Shown here: positions 11,830 to 23,971 of the stretch, piece after piece
Layout of the letters: the number at the start of each line of letters is the position of its first letter
How positions within the stretch are numbered: the first letter of the stretch is position 1
NCBI RefSeq assembly: GCF_025766255.1
Contig: NW_026516675.1
Span: forward strand, 310,001-374,000
From: Zychaea mexicana
Taxonomy: Eukaryota; Mucoromycota; Mucoromycetes; Mucorales; Lichtheimiaceae
Reading direction: 5' to 3'
Length of the DNA stretch: 64,000 nt
The notes under the pieces: generated by a model
Told to the model about the DNA's origin: nothing
Databases searched by the model: none
What the model saw: only the letters and a program-made list of their open reading frames with translations
Made by a program: the position numbers and the translations under genes

Positions 11830-13803
11830 AGATGCGTTTGTCTTTACTCGATCGAGCTGATCAAAGATGTTACCATTGCCTTGGTGTTTAAAAGTTTGAT
11901 TAATGATATCATATATAGCAATAGCAACACACAAATTCTCTATAGCTCTGCATGTTTGAGCAAACCTGCTGCTGCTTTTTCGGCGTTTTCCCTTTTCGAT
12001 TCAGCGACGTATCTATACCACTTTTCTTCCATCTCTTTCATCGCTTCTCATCATTGACATCAATGTCAGCCTTTCTTAGAGCTTCTAATGCGTCTTCTTT
12101 AAGCTTGATTGTGCGGACGTCTCTGCGGCAGATGTATTGGCCTATAAGAGCAAACGTTCAGTGGATTTGCTGCAATTTGCCATATTGGTGCGATTGATAT
12201 ACCTAGATTGTCATCTTTTTGTTAGGCGTAAAAGTTCAGAGCAATCGTCAGTGTGAGTTGTCTGTTGGGAGACGACATATGTCGTGTCATTGATACAATC
12301 CGTTGAGGAATGACCAGAGTCTTTCCAGATGTTCGCCGTCTTGTAATCCAAATCCCATTTTCAAACGAGGGTGGAAATGAACCTGGCATTCGGGATTATG
12401 CCCAGTTATATGGAAAATGCCGACAGCAATATCAACATCCTTGATGCTGTGTAGACGAGGCGTTTTCTGGGTAATAGAAAAGAACAGTTGGCATCCCCCA
12501 CATAGCTTTGCAAAATGGTTTTCAAGGATTGTCGATTACCTGCAGAGCAGTACGAAGCTTGCAACCGACATCGTACATGATTCGGATATTTGATCCGTAC
12601 AGAGGTGTGTCAATCACTTTATACAAGCAGCTGAGCATGTACGTGTATCTCATTCAGCATTGGTTAGATAAGATCTGATACATTTAATGTATACTTCAAG
12701 AAACTCACTGTTCGCCTGGTGTATTCATATCCATGATGGCCACCGGATGACCATGACCACACGTACACGCGAATGCTCCTGTCTGGTCCAGATGGCTTGT
12801 TTTTACTCTCTTCTTCGAGTTGAGAGCTTTTGCCAAGTCTCACATCCGTCAGTTGCCTGGGAATTAAGGTTATTCAATATAAATGCACGCTCCATGTATG
12901 TCCTAAATATTCATACCGAGCTTTCATAGTGTATTACCTGCTCCGGCTGGACCCACCACAGGCGATCGACTTCCTCTTGGCCTTCAAAGGCGACTTCCTT
13001 CGGGTCCTTTGTCTTGGCAAAACGACGTAGTGACTGGTTTCCATCTCCAGCTATGATATTGGGACCAGACTAAAAACAAACGCTGGACATGTTTAACTCC
13101 TTAATATAGATAATTGTTTCACAGCACATAAATTAGAAACATACCGCATATCTGCATGTAGGACATGCGTCATCCAGGTCACACAGATCTCGATGCTTCT
13201 TCTCAAGATTGAGCATTAATCTCCCATAAATTGGGAGAGCTTCCGTCAGTCATTGCTTGAACGATGCAGGTATCGGAAGCTAATAGAAAGTGTGTAATCA
13301 CATTAAGTGCATCCTATTTACTTATCTTTCCATCTATTAAACTAATTATACCTTGAAGTGATACTCTGCTCGAGCCCATTCAGCGATTGCATGGATCGAG
13401 ACACGGCAAATGTAATGCATGTTATGAAAACTGCGCATTTGTTCGATATGGATGGCGTGCTGTGGATCAGATGGTGTCAAAGGAAAAAGATGACGACGCA
13501 TCATGACAACTGGCAACGAATGTTTGGGGCATTTTTTGCGGTAAGTGATCTTGTCCGGGCACATTTGTTGATTAAGTGATGGTCTACTTTTTCAACTGTT
13601 TTTCCTTTTCTTATTCGTAAAATTGGGGAACTGCTTCTCTTCATACCACACTTGTAAACAGTCGTGACATAGGTCGTCTTCTTCTCTTTGCACGCGCAGG
13701 TCAACAAAACGTCGTCCGTAGCCTTAAGTGACTGAGGTACTGGGACCTGAACACCATAGCCTTGGATGTATGCCTCAGTAAGAGGAGGCAAGATGTCAGC
13801 CCA
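11830..13803 (-). pseudogene. KDZ transposase, C-terminal part (gene split by MULE 2)
   Basis: Read on the minus strand across several frames, the hallmarks of a Kyakuja-Dileera-Zisupton (KDZ) transposase appear in order. They are a CxC-type cysteine cluster (LLTCACKEKKTTYVTTVYKC), a FPLTPSDPQHAIH segment, a CPTC zinc motif with DGNQSLRRF, GAFACTCGHGHP, IMYDVGCKL and GIFHITGHNPECQVHF followed by GFGLQDGEHLERLWSF. These are the conserved KDZ catalytic blocks. At least one frameshift near 13550 and several stops make it inactive. The N-terminal part lies at 24123-24420 beyond the inserted MULE, and the reading frame matches exactly across the insertion when one 9-bp target copy is counted. The 3' end near 11830 fades into AT-rich DNA. 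Confidence 0.8.
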
Positions 13804-13812
13804 TTTTTTGGC
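13804..13812. repeat. Left copy of 9-bp target-site duplication of MULE 2
   Basis: TTTTTTGGC, identical to 24114-24122 and immediately outside both terminal inverted repeats. Nine bases is the usual duplication size for MULEs. Confidence 0.85.
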
Positions 13813-13913
13813 GGGTATTAATAGGGACACTCCAAAAAAGTGACTCGACACTCCATTTTTCCTCAAATAAACCAAATAGTTGCACAAAAATAAACAGTTG
13901 CTCTATAAATATA
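13813..13913. repeat. Left terminal inverted repeat of MULE 2
   Basis: About 101 bp matching, in inverse orientation, 24060-24113 joined to 17790-17836. The two right-hand pieces add up to the same 101 bp, which places the Helitron insertion within the repeat. Only scattered mismatches are seen (for example A/C at the ninth base). Confidence 0.85.
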
Positions 13914-13939
13914 CTAACAAAGGACTATTAAAGGAAGAG

Positions 13940-14155
13940 GAGTATTTGGAGTGTTGCAATCGCCACGATGGCGTTGTAGGCGTTTGGAGTGTTTGGAGTG
14001 TTTTTTGGAGTGTTTAAAGTGTTGCAATCGCCATGATGGCGTTTAGGCGTTTGGAGTGTCTGGAATGTTTAAAGTGTTGCAATCGCCATGATGGCGTTGC
14101 AGGCGTTTGGGGTGTTTGGAGTGTTGCAATTGCCATGATTGCGTCGTAGGCGTTG
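13940..14155. repeat. Subterminal tandem repeats with GCCATGATGGC palindromes (MULE 2)
   Basis: Four imperfect units of about 45-60 bp share GTTTGGAGTGTTGCAATCG followed by CCATGATGGCG and TAGGCG. The CCATGATGG core is a near-perfect dyad, and the TGGAGTGT word also occurs in the terminal repeat. The layout parallels the palindrome array of MULE 1 with a different sequence. Binding of the transposase is inferred. Confidence 0.7.
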
Positions 14156-14281
14156 AGCTTATGAAATTTTTTACTACTACGATGACTGATAAAGCTACGA
14201 GATGTCTATTATATAAGTTGACAAGTTTATAAAAGAAAAAGGATAAATCCCCTTTTCTTCCTCTCTCCCTTTTCTATCAAA

Positions 14282-17200
14282 ATGAACGCTACAACAAGAA
14301 CAGATACCATGGTCGATCTTATTGGCACCAAATATGATTCGAAAAATCAGCTCCGAGCAAAGGTTCAAGAGATGGCCCTAAAGAATCAGTTTGCAACATC
14401 CACCAAGCGCAGCAACAGTCGAAATATCTACATCCACTGTATCCATGGGGGTGTCTACAGGAACTGTCATGACATCGACGATGATGAACGTGAAAGACTG
14501 GTATCGACACAGAAGACCGGTTGTGCTTGAGAGCTCTTTGGCTCACATACATACAGAAAATCAAAAAATGGGTAATTAAACGTGTCAGCAGCGCCGACAG
14601 CCACAATCATTTATTTGACAGTAACGCAGCAGCATCTTACCATCAACATCGAAACCCAACAGCTGATATTGCCAGTCGCATCTTGTCAATGACAGAGACT
14701 TCTATCAAACCAGCCAAGATTTGTCAAGAGTTACAAAACAACGACGAAGGCACAATCGTGACGATCAAGGATATCTACAAAAAATATTCAAGGACGACAA
14801 ATCTGGTGCATTCAGCAAACTATTCAGCTTCTTGGTCAGCAATCAATATATCGTAAGATATCGCATAGATAGGAAAACGGAAACATTGGAAGCATTGTTC
14901 GTTACGCATCAAGTTGGCTTGGAAAAAGCAAGGCGATTTAAAGAAGTCATCAGTCTCGATGCGACGTATGGAACGAACAACAGCAAGATGCCGCTAATCA
15001 ACGTTGTTGGGATCAGTAACCTTGGTACGACGTCGCTACACAATATGTTAATTGCATCAGCAGTCGTCGTCAATGAAAAAACCGACTCCTATCTGTGGGT
15101 TATGAGGACCATGCGTGATACTATTTGGCCTGAAGGTGATGTCGGTATCTTCATTACTGATAACGAGAAGGCGCTCATCACTGCTATCGATACTATCTTT
15201 TCGAAATCGATTCATCTTTTATGCATGTTGGCACATGGCGCAGCATTTGATCTTTCAGTTCGGTGGCTGCTTTCCGAAGAAAAGCGAGAAGTACAAGCAA
15301 GTCAAGAGCGTTGTGAATTGCTTGATTTACAAGTACAAAGACGAAGAGAAATTCGAAGAAGCAATCAAGGAATATCGCCAACTAGCGGAGGATGCAGCAG
15401 CAGCAATGATCGAACAGGCAGAAAAACAAGACATCAAAAAGGCTGAAGCAAAAGATAAGAAACTGAAAGAAAAAGAAGAAAAAGATGAAGAACAAGAAAA
15501 GAAGCCGACAAAAAAAGAGGAACTGCGAAACAAAAAAAGGGAAGACAAGGAAATGTAAAAAAGAAACAAAATCGCAGTTGCCCGTAAGACAAAAATCATC
15601 AAGTATCTCGAAAGGTATGTGTGTATCTCTTACTTTGTAACGGTTTGCTTGAAATTATGTAAATTAAAGTATGTGATAAGGGTTTATTAGTTAACTCACT
15701 GTACCCTCGCGTTATCTTACGTCTAGTGTGCTCACCTACAAGGATAAATGGGCTGCACCGCAGGCTGGAAAGCAATTCAACCTTAATGTGCGAACCACAT
15801 CACGAACAGAAGGGACTCATTTAAGCATCAAAGATACTATGCAAACGACGGGCAGCCTCTATCGCACGTTTAAAGCTATTAACGAAGTCATGAAGAAGAC
15901 AGTAAGCATTCTATATTCTCACTCACCTCCGGTGTTTGCTATTCAATTTATATGTAGCGACATGTAAATAAGCTAACTTTGATGCTTAAAAGTTTGAAAC
16001 AGAAAAGATGGACTTCATAAACGAGCTTCGCAACACTCCACTTTTCACAAAGCGTGAGAGTGCAGCTTTAAGAAACCTTTTCGGCCATGTCAGTTTCTTT
16101 GCTTTGATCCGAATTCGAAAGGAGCTTGACCGTGCGTGGAAAAACGTAGGCAATCAAATCAATTGCGACACGTTCGATTGTATTTGCACGAGTAGAATCA
16201 AATTTGGTTTACCATGCCAGCATATGATCAACCTAAACGGTCCTGCTGTTGATTCGAATGAGATTGCTAAACGTTGGCTTCTACAGTATGATTCAGGTAT
16301 GTACTATTATACAGCTTCATCTACTAACAATAGCATGTTGATCGATACCCTCTCATATGAATGTGCTTCCTGTGTATTATATAGCTCTATTTGAAATTAA
16401 AGACCCAGCGGTATTAGTTGACCACCAGATGGAGAAACTCGTTACAAACTTAATGAACAAAATCATTTCCCTGGAAACCGAACAAGAGAAAGTCAATCTC
16501 TTATCCCGTTTTGAGGAGATCCTTGAGGAAGACGTTGAGACTGTTGATTTCGCTGGAGTCACGTTTCCTGAGCCAGTTGCTACGAAAGGAAGGCCCAAGA
16601 ATACGAAGGACAAAAGGATCCCATCTTCTTTTGAGACCGAAAAGAAAGAAGAGCTGCTTAATGCTGCTGGTAACGATAAGCCTAAAAAGGCCCTTCAAAC
16701 CAGCGAAGTACAACACGACGACTATGTCCTTTCAACATCGAAAAGGGATCAAGAAACTGTGTATTTGGAACGTGCTCGTAAAAGGTCAGTCTTTTTGTAT
16801 TCAGAACAATTCTTCGTCATATGTACTATTCCCATTTTATATTAATAAATGTATATATGATTGTACATATAGGATTCGTACCGAACCTAAACCAGAGTCT
16901 TTCTCCTTTTTAGTTCACCCAGATATTCCGAGGGATTGCATTCATGGGACAGTTAATATTGCTTCTGACGGCTGGTGTGGCTTCCGCACCATCGCGCATT
17001 GCGTTAAAGGAGACCAAGAACAATTCATGACGGTCAAAAGGGAAATGCTAGAGTGCCTGCACTAAAACAAGGACATATATTCGAAGTATTTCAACAGCAT
17101 GTATGAACTTGCTCGCCTCGAGGAGACGATCGCTTCTGGCCTTGACTACACCTGCAACACTGAAGGCAAATATCCAAGGTGCCCCAGCAAGCATTGGTTC

Positions 17201-17551
17201 TACACTCCCAGTTGTGCTCAACTTGCTGCTGATACATACAGACCACCTATTGCTGTGTATCCGGACAGAGATGACAAAAACGAAAATGGAATGTACTGTA
17301 CTGCGCCATTGTTGTTTGTACCATTTGAAGGACCAGGAACGAATGCTCGACCGTTATCTCTTATCATGCAGTTCGTTTCAGGATGTCATTGGGCGACATT
17401 AGAAATGAAAACTGCAAAGAAACTACAATGGCCTTTTATCAAACGATCGTTTGTAACAGCTTGTGAAAAGATGGGTCACACGCATGATTTGCGCAAAAAA
17501 GTTTGGAGATATTTGGACATCAAAAAGGTCAACATTGAGGAAAATGTTTAG
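14282..17551 (+). pseudogene. MULE 2 transposase fused to OTU-type cysteine protease (decayed)
   Basis: Related to the MULE 1 protein but broken. The N-terminal exon ends at a stop just after TQKTGC (14528). The DDE region (ISLDATYGTNNSKMP near 14960, IFITDNEKAL near 15150) then runs in other frames with a frameshift near 15225. A second exon (from about 15730) holds SRTEGTHLSIK with the Glu position. The third holds the SWIM finger CICTSRIKFGLPCQH (about 16180). The fourth ends in an AT-hook region (TKGRPKNTKDKR). After a phase-2 intron (16785-16872) comes an OTU-like domain: DGWCGFRTIAHCV (Asp and Cys positions) and a His candidate in GCHWATL near 17385. A further in-frame TAA interrupts it at 17063. 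It cannot make a functional product as it stands. The intron positions at the SWIM/AT-hook and AT-hook/protease junctions match MULE 1. Confidence 0.8.
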
Positions 17552-17789
17552 AAAGAAACAATTTTTATAAATAGTTTTTTCTTATGCATCTGTGTGATGC
17601 TATCACATATCATTATCAATTTTCTACTGTTCCTTTTATATTAATATTAACATTTAATATACATATTTATGATAAAATCAGTAAATATCAGCTCAAGCTT
17701 TATTTCGCTCTTAGCACTCCATTTTGCACTCCATTTTGCACTCTATTGTCTACATCCTGCACTCCAACATCTAAAGGTCCATCAAGCGA

Positions 17790-17836
17790 TATATTTATAG
17801 AGCAACTGTTTATTTTTGTGTAACTATTTGGTTTAT
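17790..17836. repeat. Inner part of the right terminal repeat of MULE 2
   Basis: Matches the inverse of 13867-13913 with few differences, then stops abruptly after GTTTAT. The remaining 54 bp of the repeat resume at 24060. The upstream stretch 17700-17770 has three CACTCCA words resembling the subterminal motifs of the left side. Confidence 0.8.
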
Positions 17837-18023
17837 CTTCTATTAAATAGAGCATGGTCCTTACGATTTCAATCCCAGCTAAAATCCAGATTTGGAAATA
17901 GCAACATGTTTTTTGTTTGTGTTTTTCCATTGTCAGGAACGTGTGCATATTCCGTTGTTGTCTTTCAAAACAATTATTACTGTGCTTTCAAGTATTCAAT
18001 AGTACAATGAGTTCGCAAGAGGT

Positions 18024-21000
18024 GTGTTACTTGACTTAATCAACCGCCAACAATATTTGAGGCATTTCTTGAAATTCGTTGCAAAAAGCTTAAATCACTA
18101 TGATAAACTAATTTTTTTTGTTGGGGTGTTGAAGCAATCTACTACTCATCAAAACTGTAACTGTGGTTCAAATGTCGACAATGGACCATGCCCAGCTCAT
18201 TCTCGCAATGTTCGTCGTAGAATAGGCAATGTATGTTTTGCGAGTCTATATATATTTATATTTGTATTACTGCAGTCTGTTTACTTTGAGAAATCGGTAT
18301 GTAGATTGTTTTTGAAGACCCCACCGCTCCTGCTACTTCGAGAACTTGCGTCTGTGGCTCGACCACCCACCAAAGACGTTCCTCTAGGCTTTGCCCTCTT
18401 AACCCTCGCAACCAAGGTATTTACCTGAATTGATCAGTTTGGTATAATAATATTTTTGCTGATAGAACTACAGTTGCTGTACTTCCTACTTCTCCTTCTC
18501 CACCAGCTGCCACCGTTGTTGCCGTCAATGCTCAACCATCCGCTCCTCCTCTACCAGCACCACCTACCACTATCAACGCTCAGCCGCCTCCTGTCGTGGC
18601 TACCAACTCTCCGTCTCCTCCACCTACACCTGCCGCCAATCCTCCTCCAGCAACGCCTGCTGCTGTTACTGCCACCCCACCAGTTACGCGTTGCTCCAGT
18701 TGCTGGGCACCAACGCACACGCGCCGCACCCACCGCCTCTGTCCATTTAACCCAAGCAATGTCGAGCATGAGCATGGGGCGCAATACCGCATTGCGCGTG
18801 TAGTCCCCTTCGATCCAGAAGACGTTTTTGGGCCAAACGTATGCTATACTGCCGGCGACTCCTTCCATCGTCATGTGTTGCCACGTATGGATACTGTTTG
18901 TCCGTATTGTGGTGCACTAATGTGGTTGGATGAAAAGCTCACGATATCATCCATACGCAATCCTCGCTTTGGTCTCTGCTGCCTTTCCGGAAAGATCCAG
19001 CTGCCAATTCCTCGCGCTCCTCCTGTTCCTCTCCGTGACCTCCTAACGAATCGTAACAGTAATGATCCCGTTAGTGTCAACTTCCATACCAACATCAGGG
19101 CATATAACAGTATGTTTGCATTTGCATCCATTCTTGGTGGCAACGTCGATCCTGTCTTAGCAAGTGGTGCAGGCGGCGTACCCACTTACCGTATCAATGG
19201 TACATTGTATCATGCTGTTGGTGCGCTAAGACCTGATAACCAGGCGCAAGCGAACTATTCGCAGATCTATTTCGCAGATACACAGGAGCAATTGGCAAGA
19301 CGTACGACTTTGTATTCTGGGCTCCTCCGCGAGACGATCGAAATGCTGCAAGGTGTAATGGAGACGCACAATCCTTTGGCGCGCACATTCGTTTCTGCTG
19401 TCGAAACCCACGGTGATCAGCCACTTGGAACACTTCAGGCTGTAATTCGTCAAAGCGACTTGGGCCGTCGCTACGATCAACAGGGTTACCCTGAAGTAGC
19501 AGCAATGGTGGTAGAACGTACTGTGGATGGCACTGCACGGGAGCATGACTTCGTCATTCACGATCGTGCAGAAGGTCTTCGTCGTATCAGCTCCTTGCAC
19601 GCATCGTATATGCCGCTCCATTACGTCCTGATGTTCCCATTTGGCGATAATGGATGGTTCCAAGGTTTGACTTGCGAGTCGGTGTCGCACGACACGATTC
19701 AAGTAACGCTGCGTGAGCACTGCACGTACTTGCTCATGATCCGTAATGGCGACCGCGAATCGTTCCTGCACTACTATGGGCGTCTCTTCCAGCAGATGGT
19801 GGTTGACAACTACGCACGTATCGAATTTTCCCGCCTTAACTTCATCCTCACCCACCAACGAACGATACGTGCTGAGTTGTATAGTGGTGTTGGTGATAAC
19901 GTCGATCCCAGGCAAATTGGTCGTGCAGTCATTTTGCCAGCGTCGTTTACAGGTGGCCCTCGCTACATGAAGCAGATGCTACAGGATGGGTTAGCAATCG
20001 TTCGCCAGCGGGGTAACCCAACGCTTTTCGTTACGTTTACTTGCAATCCAAGATGGCCTGAAATCGTTGCGGAGCTTCTTCCTAGCCAGCAAGCATACGA
20101 CCGACCAGATATTGCAACTCGGGTGTTTCACCTCAAACTCACCCAGTTGCTCAAGGATATCAAGGAGTCGAAATGCTTTGGTCAAGTCGCTGGATACTTG
20201 GCAACTGTCGAGTTCTAGAAGCGTGGTTTGCCGCACGTCCATATCCTAGTCATTTTGGAGCAAGAAGACCGTCCACGCAACCCCACCGACTACGACCAAT
20301 TTGTATCTGCTGAGTTGCCGAATCCCGTCACACAACCACAGTTGTATCGCACGGTGACAGCGTGCATGATACACGGCCCATGTGGTCCAGGCACCAATGC
20401 TGTGTGCATGAAGGATAACCGGTGCTCACAAGGCTATCCAAAACCATTTACCAACGAGACACGCGTCAACCGAGATGGATATCCCATCTACCGACGCCGT
20501 GAAAATCAACAAAACCGCCACCTCTTCCCTACTTCCAACTTTCTCGCCGACAACCGACATGTTGTGCCGTACAACCCCTACCTTAGCCACAAGTACGATG
20601 CACACATTAACGTTGAAATTTGCACATCCAACCGCGCCATCAAGTATTTGTGCAAATACATCACCAAGGGCACCGACCGAGCACAAATACAAACCACCGC
20701 AACCGCCACCACAACCACCACCAATACCGATAATGCCGCTGCCGAGCCGGTCAATGAAGTAGAGCAGTTTCAAAACGCTCGATACATTGGTCCGTGCGAG
20801 GCTATCCATCGTACGTTCGAGTTTGATGTGCATATGCACTATCCAACAGTCGTACGTTTGGACCTTCACTTACCTGGCGAACATATTGTCAATCTACGTG
20901 ACGATATGACACCACAGGAAGTTCGTGCAGCGCGTGACGCGGCAGAATCCGGCACCAAGCTTCTTGCCTTTTTCCGCCTTTACAGCGAAAATCGTGCAAC

Positions 21001-23188
21001 AGAAGAGTATCTTTACTCAGAGATCCCATGCCACTACACCTGGGACAACAGAAATCGCCGTTGGAATCCTCGCACCAACCCTCCCGTCCAAAATGTTGTT
21101 ACGCGTATATTCCATGCTTCCCTCTCGAATATGGAATTATATTGCCTTCGCCTCCTTCTGCTGTCTGTCCGTGCTCCCACTGGTTTTGTTTCTCTGAGGC
21201 AGTATGAGGGAACAACATATGCGACGTTCCAGGAAGCTGCTGTTGCCCGTGGCCTTCTGGAGTCCGACGAGGAATGGGATCGCTGTATGGCTGAGGTTGT
21301 CCAGGTTGCCCCATCAGCTGCAGCAATTAGACAGCTTTTTGTCTATATTCTGACGAACTGCTCTCCTGCTGACCCAGCATCGCTGTGGACCACCTATCGC
21401 GAGCGTATGGCAGACGACTACTTCTTTGAGATGCGCAGGACGCTCTCTATTCCCAATGAAGCCGAATTGTCTGAGCAACAACTCGAACAGATCTACCAGC
21501 GCACCCTTGGTGACATTGAGACCCGGTTGCAGGTCACCGGTCATCATCTCTCCGAGTTTCCGTCGTTACCGCAGACCTTTGTGACCGAGCTGGATCTGCT
21601 ACCACGCCTTGAAGGTCTGGCACTCCTTGAAGGTCGTGAATATGAGGTGAATGAGCAGAATCGCATCCTGCAAACGCTGCTACCTACTCTCAACGACGAA
21701 CAGCGAGCTGCATATGATGCTATCACCAATGCAATGGATGTTTTCGCTCCACACTACTTCTCTCGCGTTTTCTTTGTGAATGGAGCCGGTGGTACTGGCA
21801 AATCGCAGTTGTTTAAAACGCTGTTGAGCTGTGTCCGATCGCGTGGTGAAATAGCACTGCCTGTTGCTACATCGGGTATTGCTGCAATTCTGCTTCCTGG
21901 TGGCCGTACCGCGCACAGTCGTTTTAAGATTCCTATAAACGCTGATGCTGATACGACATGTAACCTTCGTCTTGGTGGGCCACATGCATATCTGGTACAA
22001 CAAGCCTCTCTCATTATTTGGGATGAGGCTGTTATGTGCAGTAAGCACAATTTTGAGGCTGTCGACCGGTCATTGCGTGACATCATGGGCGCCATTGATC
22101 CAGTATATGGACAGATTCCTTTTGGTGGCAAGGTCGTGGTGTTTGGTGGCGATTTCCGTCAAGTGCTTCCTGTTGTCAAGAGGGGTACACGTTCAGAGAT
22201 AGTAGGCGAGACCATCCGTTCAGCTACCTTTTGGGAGAATCATGTCCAGGTCTTGCACCTCACTGTCAATATGCGCGTGCGTCAGGCTGGCCCTGATGCC
22301 GCTGCATTTGCTGATACCCTCCTTGCAATCGGTGATGGGCAGCCACCTTATACTGAAGCTGTTCAGATTCCTGCAGAATGGCGTATGGATGCAAGTGACA
22401 CTATGTCACTTATTGATGTCGTGTATCCATCCATTCGAGCTTTTGATCCGCAACCAGAGCACTACCATGGCCGCGCTATTTTAGCCGCTAAAAACGTTGA
22501 CGTTGACGACATTAATGTAACAGCGTACACGCTTTTCCCTGGCGAAGGCAGAGAGTATAACTCTACTGATCGAATTGTCGATGCGGATGACCCTGACTAT
22601 GCTCGAGCCAACTATCCCGTTGAATTCCTCAACAGTTTGAGTGCCAGTGGACTTCCATCCCACATTCTGCAGCTCAAAGTGGGTATGCCATTGGTGCTTT
22701 TGCGCAACATCAATCCTGATGCAGGTCTGTGCAACGGCACAAAAGTTTTTGTCACCCGTCTTCTCGACCATTCGATTGCTGTTAAGCGAATCGATCAAGG
22801 CCATGCAGGGCAAGTGCATTATCTCCCTCGCATCCATATGTGTACTGCTGAGGGTGATTATCCTTTCATCCTTTCGCGCCGTCAATTCCCTGTCCGCCCG
22901 GCCTTCGCAATGACCATTCACAAAGCGCAAGGCCAAACATTAGAATATGTTGGCATTCGCCTTCAAGAACCTGTGTTTGCGCATGGTCAACTGTATGTTG
23001 CACTTTCCCGCGCCACCAACCCAAATAACATCCGCATTGCCATCGACCTTCAAAACATTACCGACCTCAATACAGCTTCCACTATCAACATTGTCTACCA
23101 TGAGGTGCTTTTAAATCCTCCTCCACAACCGCAAACACAACCATCACAACCATCACAACACACACAACCCACTAGCACCGACGAGTAA
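18024..23188 (+). pseudogene. Helitron Rep/Helicase protein with one in-frame stop
   Basis: The main frame from 18474 (acceptor CTACAG) to 23188 is open except for a single TAG at 20216-20218, inside VEF-stop-KRGLPHVHILV, where family members have Gln. One C-to-T change explains it. Order: repeated Cys motifs (CNCGS near 18160; TCVCGSTTHQR to CPLNPRN in 18314-18416; CSSCWAPTHTRRTH to CPFNP near 18690), a Pro-rich linker, Helitron-like N domain, Rep motif FVTFTCNPRWPEI (about 20030), HUH motif HVH and the two-tyrosine motif AIKYLCKYITKG (about 20640). A PIF1-type helicase follows with Walker A GAGGTGKS (about 21790), IIWDEA and GGDFRQVLP, ending AMTIHKAQGQTL and YVALSRA. Rolling-circle nicking plus unwinding is the known role. 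The N-terminal exon joins before 18417 could not be resolved. Confidence 0.82.
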
Positions 23189-23426
23189 AGCTTTACGCTG
23201 CTCTACCCATCATCACAATATAGATTTCTTTTTTTTCTGTTATTTCCATTATTATTATTATCCATCTATTTCTTTCTATTCCACTGTCAAGCATCATCTG
23301 TCGCCCTGTTTTTTGATTCTAAAATACAATATAATTAGGTCGGGGATCGGGTTTAGAGGGGGTGTTGGGGGGACGCAAATATGATCATCAATGTCATATT
23401 AGCAAAAGCATCTCCAGACCGTAACA

Positions 23427-23729
23427 ATGAATTGGGTTTCGGTCTTTGCTTTAGTAAGTAGAGCGAGCTTGATTGAGCGTGTAACCATCGCATCTTTCAT
23501 AATGTCCAAAGTTTTCCATCTCAACAAAATGTCCAAGACCCATTTCAAGAGCAAGAGAATTCCACCTTTGAAAATTCTAACGTGTAAATTTTGCGAAGAA
23601 ACTGAACACGATCTGTTCAGTTGCGAGGTGTACATCGAATTGCACGACCACCTCATTATTTGCGAGGATTGCCGATGTGTTGGGCATGAATCATCTGAGA
23701 GTACGGAATGCATTAACTCGGGTAATTAG
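23427..23729 (+). CDS. Small zinc-knuckle protein downstream of the Helitron helicase
   Basis: A 100-codon frame starting with ATG. Near its end it has CKFCEETEHDLFSC, an exact C-x2-C-x4-H-x4-C zinc knuckle, followed by a second C-x2-C-x4-H-x7-C array (CEDCRCVGHESSESTEC). The basic N-terminal half may continue from an upstream exon. The motif resembles the Cys/His repeats at the N-terminus of the neighbouring Rep-helicase, so it may be a nucleic-acid-binding accessory of the element or a detached copy of that N-terminal module. It could also be a captured host fragment. Confidence 0.45.
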   Translation: MNWVSVFALVSRASLIERVTIASFIMSKVFHLNKMSKTHFKSKRIPPLKILTCKFCEETEHDLFSCEVYIELHDHLIICEDCRCVGHESSESTECINSGN

Positions 23730-23928
23730 CGTTGACACGGTAAAATCATACAAATAATCTTACTGTGTATGAAGTATTAACTTTGGGCAATTTTTAAAGC
23801 AGTGACGGCATCCTTTTTTTAACCAAACAATAAAAACAATTTCCACAACTGTTTTCGACATCACTTTTAAGCAGAATACTATGAGAACATATTTTCAGCA
23901 TTGTTTGAAGAACACTTGGGGGGCGGTA

Positions 23929-23971
23929 GGGGGGCTTTGCCCCCCACCCGGGGTCTGGGGCAGAGCCCCAG
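23929..23971. terminator. Two GC-rich hairpins near the Helitron 3' end
   Basis: Bases 23929-23945 form a 7-bp stem with a TTT loop (GGGGGGC/GCCCCCC). Bases 23955-23971 form a 7-bp stem with an AGA loop (CTGGGGC/GCCCCAG). Helitrons carry a 3' hairpin that acts as a replication terminator; two in a row is unusual. The terminator role is inferred. Confidence 0.55.

Noticed and set aside
13880..14160. GCCATGATGGC repeats as a minisatellite or bacterial-type operator
   Set aside because: They lie just inside a MULE terminal repeat and share its TGGAGTGT word, so they belong to the element.
15327..15602. Ser/Phe-rich minus-strand frame
   Set aside because: Antisense of the Lys/Glu-rich stretch in the decayed MULE 2 transposase.
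18551..18874. Long minus-strand open frames rich in Gly, Trp and Arg opposite the Helitron
   Set aside because: They are shadows of the Pro/Ala/Thr-rich N-terminal linker of the plus-strand Rep-helicase.
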